In this document: piece after piece, positions 59,930-64,000 of the stretch | How positions within the stretch are numbered: position 1 is the stretch's first letter | How the letters are laid out: each line of letters begins with the position of its first letter | NCBI RefSeq assembly: GCF_016482825.1 | Contig: NZ_JAEMNV010000012.1 | Location: 124,001 to 188,000 of the forward strand | Source of the DNA: Antrihabitans stalagmiti | GTDB lineage: Bacteria; Actinomycetota; Actinomycetes; Mycobacteriales; Mycobacteriaceae | Direction of reading: 5' to 3' | Length of the DNA: 64,000 nt | Made by a program: the position numbers and the translations under genes | The notes under the pieces: model-generated | Databases searched by the model: none | Told to the model about the DNA's origin: nothing | Seen by the model: only the letters and a program-made list of their open reading frames with translations

Positions 59930-60426
59930 GACGCGCCGAGTAGCCGCTCCAGATTGCGCAGTGTGATGTGAATGTTCTTGCGCTGGAACGCCGCGAACGA
60001 CGGTGACCCCGTCGCGATGCGGTCGAAGGCAGCTGCGACGGAATCGGGCCAGCCACGACGATCGTCGTGCCACGTCTCGGTGACCTTGGTACCACTGCCC
60101 TCAGGCTCGAACCGGTATTCCCACGACGCGATCGGTCCGCGAAGCCGAGGAGTTCCGACGCCGATGACGTGTACCCGAAAGGCGAAGCGCTCGCCGGGAT
60201 CGGCCGCGGTAACGGTGCAGCGAGTTGTCCACCGCGCGAGGCCGCGCTTGTTTCGCCCCTCGAACACCATCCCGACGTAGGCGCCGTCGCGAGGTTCGAG
60301 GACAGTCGCGCCCTGGTTCTCCGGGCTCCACTTCCCCATCTGCGTTGGGTCGCTGATATGCGAATAGACGGTCATCGGGTCGGCAGCAACGTGAATGCTG
60401 TCGGATACGGACATATCTCGACTCAT
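59920..60426 (-). CDS. SRPBCC (START-like) family protein
   Basis: 168 residues; GGGGGA precedes ATG 60426. The pattern SIHVAADPMTVYSHISDPTQMGKWSPENQGATVL and the C-terminal long helix with GWPDSVAAAFDRIATG fits the polyketide cyclase/START-like fold that binds small hydrophobic ligands. The catalytic role, if any, cannot be read. It lies downstream of the methyltransferase gene on the same strand (40-base gap), so they may be one transcript. Confidence 0.86.
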   Translation of the reverse strand: MSRDMSVSDSIHVAADPMTVYSHISDPTQMGKWSPENQGATVLEPRDGAYVGMVFEGRNKRGLARWTTRCTVTAADPGERFAFRVHVIGVGTPRLRGPIASWEYRFEPEGSGTKVTETWHDDRRGWPDSVAAAFDRIATGSPSFAAFQRKNIHITLRNLERLLGASQA

Positions 60427-60466
60427 TCCCCCATCGTGTCACCGACCCGCGACCGACCGTCGTCGG

Positions 60467-61327
60467 CTACCGCTTCTGTGCAGTGACCAGCAGGTATTCC
60501 AACGCCCAATCCGAATGTGCGGCACCGGCGGTGCGGTCGTCGGTTCGGGTGAGGAATGCCTCGAAGTCGTCGTCGAGCGAAGCGACCCGATCCGGATCGC
60601 CCGCGACGGCGTTGTAGACCGCAATGGTGGGTCCGTAGTTGGCTTTGAAGAATTCCCGCATCTCGACGGGCGATGCGAACTTCCGCGCGGGCCGCACCGT
60701 CCTGCGAGTGAAGGTGATGCTGTCGACTCGGTCGCCGAACAGTTCGCGAACATGGTCCTCGTCGCCCCACAGTGGCGGCGGCTGCGCACCGGCAGGCGGC
60801 GGCGGTGCGTAGGGACCCATGGTCTTGAACAGCTGGCCGATCACGCCTGCCGGCGTCCAGTTGATCATCGCGATCGTTCCGCCGGGGCGACAGACTCGGA
60901 TCATCTCGTCCGCGGTCTGCTGATGATGTGGCGCGAACATTGCTCCGACGACGGAGAAGACGACGTCGAAATCGTTGTCGGCGAATGGCAGTGCTTCGAC
61001 GTCGGCCTCGGTCCAGGTCAGGTCGAGGCTACGTTCGGCCGCACGCGCACGGCCGACGTCGAGCAGTTCCGGCGTGAGGTCGGAGGCGACGACGCGCGCT
61101 CCCAAGGCCGCAGCAGGCAGCGATGCGTTGCCGGCTCCTGCCGCAACATCCAGAACATGTTGTCCCGCAGCAATACCCGCGGCAGCGACGATAGTCGGTC
61201 CGAGGTCTGCGATGAGGTCCGTGGCTACGACCGGGTAGTCCCCCGATGCCCAAATCGAGCGGTGTTTCGCCTTGAGGGCTTTGTCGGCATCGGTCGACGT
61301 GATGGTCGGGTTCACGGTGGATGTCAT
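60467..61327 (-). CDS. Class I SAM-dependent methyltransferase
   Basis: 286 residues with AAGGAGA before the ATG. Motif I is HVLDVAAGAGNASLPAA, followed by ARVVASDLTPELLDVGRARAA and the acidic ADVEALPFADNDFDVVFS and VCRPGGTIAMINWTPAG, the UbiE/MenG-type methyltransferase core. The C-terminal part (EFFKANYGPTIAVYNAV) resembles a group of actinobacterial methyltransferases of unknown substrate. Soluble. A 196-base gap separates it from the YCII gene upstream. Confidence 0.88.
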   Translation of the reverse strand: MTSTVNPTITSTDADKALKAKHRSIWASGDYPVVATDLIADLGPTIVAAAGIAAGQHVLDVAAGAGNASLPAAALGARVVASDLTPELLDVGRARAAERSLDLTWTEADVEALPFADNDFDVVFSVVGAMFAPHHQQTADEMIRVCRPGGTIAMINWTPAGVIGQLFKTMGPYAPPPPAGAQPPPLWGDEDHVRELFGDRVDSITFTRRTVRPARKFASPVEMREFFKANYGPTIAVYNAVAGDPDRVASLDDDFEAFLTRTDDRTAGAAHSDWALEYLLVTAQKR

Positions 61328-61523
61328 GTGGTCTCCTTGCGGCGTTGCACCGGTGCACGGTGAAGATTTTCGAACTCGTCAACCATGCGGCCGGGCGCCG
61401 AAAGCTTCCAGATATCCGACGGTGGTGGACCGTCCACTCGCTGGTGCGCACATTCGACCCTGGGGGAGGTAGCGATCTTGCGACGGCTGTGTTCCCTCGA
61501 ACGCGCGCACCAGTCGGACGGGC

Positions 61524-61919
61524 TTACGGCAGGAGATCTTCCTTGTGCTCGACGAGTGGTCGAACGTCGGCGAAACTGTCCGCGAACACCCCGCCAGGAC
61601 TCGGACACCCTGCCAGCCGAGCAGCGATTTCGGTTGCCCTGTCGAAGCTTTCGCATTCGACGACCCAGAAGCCTGCGATCACCTCCTGCGTTTCGGCATA
61701 GGGTCCGTCGGTGACGACCGGTGCGCCGGCTTGTACCTGCACACGTCGAGTGTGGACGGGTTCGTCGAGTCCGCGGGTTTCGACGAGCTCACCCGATTCG
61801 ACGAGATCGTTGGTGAACGACTGCATGAATTCGCCCATCGCAGCGAAATCCTCGGGCGCCCAGCCTGCCATCGTCGCGTAGTCGGCCTGCGAACCGTAGG
61901 TCAAGATGATGTATTTCAT
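61524..61919 (-). CDS. YCII/DGPF-domain protein
   Basis: 131 residues from ATG 61919, preceded by AGAGGA. The MKYIILTYGSQADYATMAGW start and the DGPYAETQEVIAGFWVVECESFDRATEIAARL core with DGPF-like segment TDGPYAE mark the YciI-related family, dimeric alpha-beta barrels. In actinobacteria such genes often travel with sigma factors; none is seen here. Role unknown. It lies 78 bases downstream of the DUF6194-like gene on the same strand. Confidence 0.86.
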   Translation of the reverse strand: MKYIILTYGSQADYATMAGWAPEDFAAMGEFMQSFTNDLVESGELVETRGLDEPVHTRRVQVQAGAPVVTDGPYAETQEVIAGFWVVECESFDRATEIAARLAGCPSPGGVFADSFADVRPLVEHKEDLLP

Positions 61920-61997
61920 GATTCGAATCCTCTCGTTGGGGTTGCCTTCACCGAAGATGTCGAAGCTGGGCACGCCGTCCGGACATCGGTACGAGAA

Positions 61998-62507
61998 CTA
62001 TTTTGATCGAGTTCGACGCTCGTATGTGTCTTGTGCCCGACCATGCGCCGACCGAAGTAGCTCGTGAACCGTCGGCGTCGTGTGTACGCCTGGATTCACG
62101 ACGCTCACCCAGCCGGCGCCGGCGTAGACGGGATGTGCGATCAGCACGTCCGCGGTACTCGGATCGACATCGTCGGTCTCAGATTCCCGTGGCACTGGTT
62201 CTCGCGGCTCGCGACCGATCAGCGTGCGGAACGTCGCTGCTCCGACGGCAATGTTCACGCGATAGGTGTCGGGTCTGTCGAGGCGGGAGCGCTCGTCGTC
62301 GGGATAGTTCTTCGTCACGATGGTCGCGAACGGTTGCGCTCGTGGCACCACCCCGTCCGGTGCGTAGTAGAAAAACAGATCACCCCAGCTGATCTCGGGG
62401 GATCCGTCGCCGGGTTGCGGTTCGAGGGTCAGCACGCCGTCGAGGGAGCTGATGAACTTTCCGATGTCGTCGAGGCTCATGTGTTCTAGCGTGTCATTCA
62501 AGTCCAT
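61998..62507 (-). CDS. DUF6194-like hypothetical protein
   Basis: 169 residues from ATG 62507; the frame is open to 62699 but that lies within the divergent regulator. The sequence MSLDDIGKFISSLDGVLTLEPQPGDGSPEISWGDLFFYYAPDG and later ADVLIAHPVYAGAGWVSVVNPG match a small family of actinobacterial proteins of unknown function (DUF6194 type, from memory). No signal or membrane segment. It is divergent from the tandem-MerR regulator with 36 bases between starts. Confidence 0.78.
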   Translation of the reverse strand: MDLNDTLEHMSLDDIGKFISSLDGVLTLEPQPGDGSPEISWGDLFFYYAPDGVVPRAQPFATIVTKNYPDDERSRLDRPDTYRVNIAVGAATFRTLIGREPREPVPRESETDDVDPSTADVLIAHPVYAGAGWVSVVNPGVHTTPTVHELLRSAHGRAQDTYERRTRSK

Positions 62508-62543
62508 GTGGAGACTTCGACGCAGCAGAGCTGGGAGGATCCG

Positions 62544-63260
62544 ATGTCGAGTCGCAAGTCGCCTCTCCGGACAGCCGACGTCGCTCGGGAGTCGCGGTAC
62601 TCCGTTCAGCAGATCCGCAATCTGGAGCGCGACGGTGTGCTGCCCGACGTTCGGCGCGGGCCGAGCGGCTATCGGATCTACTCCGACGTTCACATACACG
62701 CTGCCCGGACCTATCGAGATCTGGCTGCAGGCGTCGGACCCGTCGAGGCCAAGGTAGTGATGCGAGCGCTGTACAGGCTGCCGAAGAAGGATCTGCTCGA
62801 ACTACTCGACGCCGCGCACGCGCGATTGCATGCTGAGCGGCACGATCTCGCTCGAGCACAACAGGCTGTTGCGGCGATCGCTGCGGAAACGATCGACGAC
62901 CCTCGTACGTCGGACGCGATGAGCATCTCCGAACTCGCTGCCGCACTAGGAATCAGGCCGTCGACGCTGCGCCACTGGGATGCCGAGGGGCTCGTCGTTC
63001 CGCGTCGCGCAACCACCGCCGGCGCTCGAACCTACGCCCCGAGCGACGTGCGGGACGCGCGGATCGTTCAGCAGCTCCGACTTGCCGGCTACGGCATCGA
63101 CTCGCTACGAGCGCTGCTGCCGGACCTGCGCGGCACTCGACGGTGGACCGACGTCGGCGACGCGTTGGCAGCACGCGACGTCAGCATCACAAACCGTTCG
63201 TATGCGCTGCTGCGCGCCGCCGCGGCGCTCGCGCCCCTCCTCGACTACGTCGACACGTGA
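62544..63260 (+). CDS. Tandem MerR-type HTH regulator
   Basis: 238 residues from ATG 62544 with GGGAGG upstream. Two MerR-like HTH units are present: residues 9-50 (RTADVARESRYSVQQIRNLERDGVLPDVRRGPSGYRIYSD) and 127-170 (SISELAAALGIRPSTLRHWDAEGLVVPRRATTAGARTYAPSDV). A dimer would carry four DNA-binding units. No metal-binding Cys cluster. It may control the DUF6194-like gene across a 36-base gap. It overlaps the convergent GMC gene end by 16 bases. Confidence 0.85.
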   Translation: MSSRKSPLRTADVARESRYSVQQIRNLERDGVLPDVRRGPSGYRIYSDVHIHAARTYRDLAAGVGPVEAKVVMRALYRLPKKDLLELLDAAHARLHAERHDLARAQQAVAAIAAETIDDPRTSDAMSISELAAALGIRPSTLRHWDAEGLVVPRRATTAGARTYAPSDVRDARIVQQLRLAGYGIDSLRALLPDLRGTRRWTDVGDALAARDVSITNRSYALLRAAAALAPLLDYVDT

Positions 63261-64000
63261 TCGCTCGGTACGACGACCTTCGTTGGCTGCTTGTCGGAAG
63301 CTGTGATCTCCACGATCGGAAGTCGCAGCGCGCCCGTCGCAAAGTCTGGAACCGCAGCACATTTCGGCCGAACCGGTTCGATCCGCTGGTAGGTGGCTCC
63401 GAGTTCCGATCTGGTGTCGACCTCGCCCTTGTTTGGCCAGAACGCCATTGCACGTTCTGCCTGCGCGGTGATGGTGAGCGAGGGATTGACACCGAGGTTG
63501 GCTGTCACCGCCGAACCGTCGGCGACGTGCAGACCGGGATGGCCATAGACCCGCTGGTAGGGATCGACGACGCCGGTCTCGGGTGAGTCGCCGATGACGC
63601 AGCCGCCGATGTAGTGCGCTGTCGCCGGAATGTTAAATATATCCATCGCGAGGCTGTGGGTATCGCCTTCGATCTTGTCGGCGAACCGGCGGCCGATGTC
63701 GTGGGCGACCGGGATCCACGTCGGATTCGGTTCTCCCGTCCCCTGTTTGGTCTTCAGCAGGCCGCGGCGGCGGTACGACGTCAGCGAGTTGTCCAGCGAT
63801 TGCATGATCAGCAGAATCACCGAACGATCGGAGGCGCCACGGGCATTGAGGCTGCGTGCGAACACGATTGGATGCAACACGATCGCGAGCAGGAACCGCA
63901 GGAAGCGGAATGCGCCGCCGTCCACGATCGGGACCGACATCGGGAACAGTGCGTTCTGGCCGGAACCGTAACGGCAGACCTCGACGTGGGTGTCGGCTTC
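63245..64000 (-). CDS. GMC oxidoreductase, cholesterol oxidase-like (partial, C-terminal part)
   Basis: About 251 residues, open to the window edge. The C-terminal GMC signature is HYIGGCVIGDSPETGVVDPYQRVYGHPGLHVADGSAVTANLGVNPSLTITAQAERAMAFWPNKGE, which closely follows ChoD-type cholesterol oxidases of mycobacteria and Rhodococcus. The FAD-binding N terminus is outside. A sterol substrate is inferred. No other steroid genes are in the window. Confidence 0.85.
   Translation of the reverse strand, partial: EADTHVEVCRYGSGQNALFPMSVPIVDGGAFRFLRFLLAIVLHPIVFARSLNARGASDRSVILLIMQSLDNSLTSYRRRGLLKTKQGTGEPNPTWIPVAHDIGRRFADKIEGDTHSLAMDIFNIPATAHYIGGCVIGDSPETGVVDPYQRVYGHPGLHVADGSAVTANLGVNPSLTITAQAERAMAFWPNKGEVDTRSELGATYQRIEPVRPKCAAVPDFATGALRLPIVEITASDKQPTKVVVPSDHVST

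Noticed and set aside
1-64000. CRISPR array, tRNA/rRNA, insertion sequence or prophage
   Set aside because: No regularly spaced repeats, cloverleaf-like sequences, transposase or phage genes were seen on either strand.

Overview
The window looks like chromosome of a high-GC, mycolic-acid-containing actinobacterium, most likely a Rhodococcus or close relative. The main reasons are a complete yrbE/mce lipid-transport operon with two Mce-associated proteins, an L,D-transpeptidase with an actinobacterial N-terminal module, a LigC-type ATP-dependent DNA ligase, a DUF445 protein, short overlapping operons and many GTG starts. The species call is inferred from gene content. No rRNA, tRNA, CRISPR array, prophage or insertion sequence was seen.

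Layout. 1-7.7 kb: partial sensory LuxR-type regulator, a conserved regulator-like protein, GNAT enzymes, glycerate kinase, an acyl-CoA dehydrogenase, a PlsC-type acyltransferase, and a TetR/RibD-like pair divergent around two operator copies. 7.8-16.9 kb: two pirins, a sugar-porter MFS gene with a CRP/GlxR-type site, a DUF4190 membrane protein, a Tat lipoprotein intradiol dioxygenase, an M13 metallopeptidase, and a WYL regulator facing a glyoxalase-fold gene across a strong palindrome. 16.9-29.2 kb: Ser/Thr kinase, L,D-transpeptidase, dodecin, DNA ligase, a drug-efflux MFS gene overlapping ilvD, a secreted S1 protease, and an adenylate cyclase with a putative HTH. 29.3-39.8 kb: the mce operon (yrbEA, yrbEB, mceA-F, two Mce-associated genes). 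39.8-45.2 kb: RNase H, DUF445 protein, and a TetR gene divergent from a three-gene nickel/cobalt ECF transporter. 45.3-53.7 kb: recC-recB-recD with 4-bp overlaps. 53.7-64 kb: an exonuclease VII-like gene interrupted by an in-frame TAA, dps, a GGDEF-EAL protein, MarR/DOPA-dioxygenase pair, small enzymes, a tandem-HTH MerR regulator and the 3' part of a cholesterol-oxidase-like GMC oxidoreductase.

The commonest design is a local regulator divergent from its target with a clear palindrome between them: TetR/RibD-like at 7.1 kb, WYL/VOC at 15.8 kb, TetR/ECF transporter at 42.6 kb, MarR/dioxygenase at 59.1 kb. A roughly 60-bp palindromic intergenic repeat occurs three times (5.7, 18.5 and 42.5 kb) and may act as a two-way terminator.

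I found no large undescribed system. The observations most worth following are the split XseA-like gene beside recBCD, the dispersed repeat that supplies stop codons to both flanking genes, the oppositely charged cytoplasmic tails of the two Mce-associated proteins, and several sharply defined operators. All function calls come from reading the translated sequence; no database search was run.
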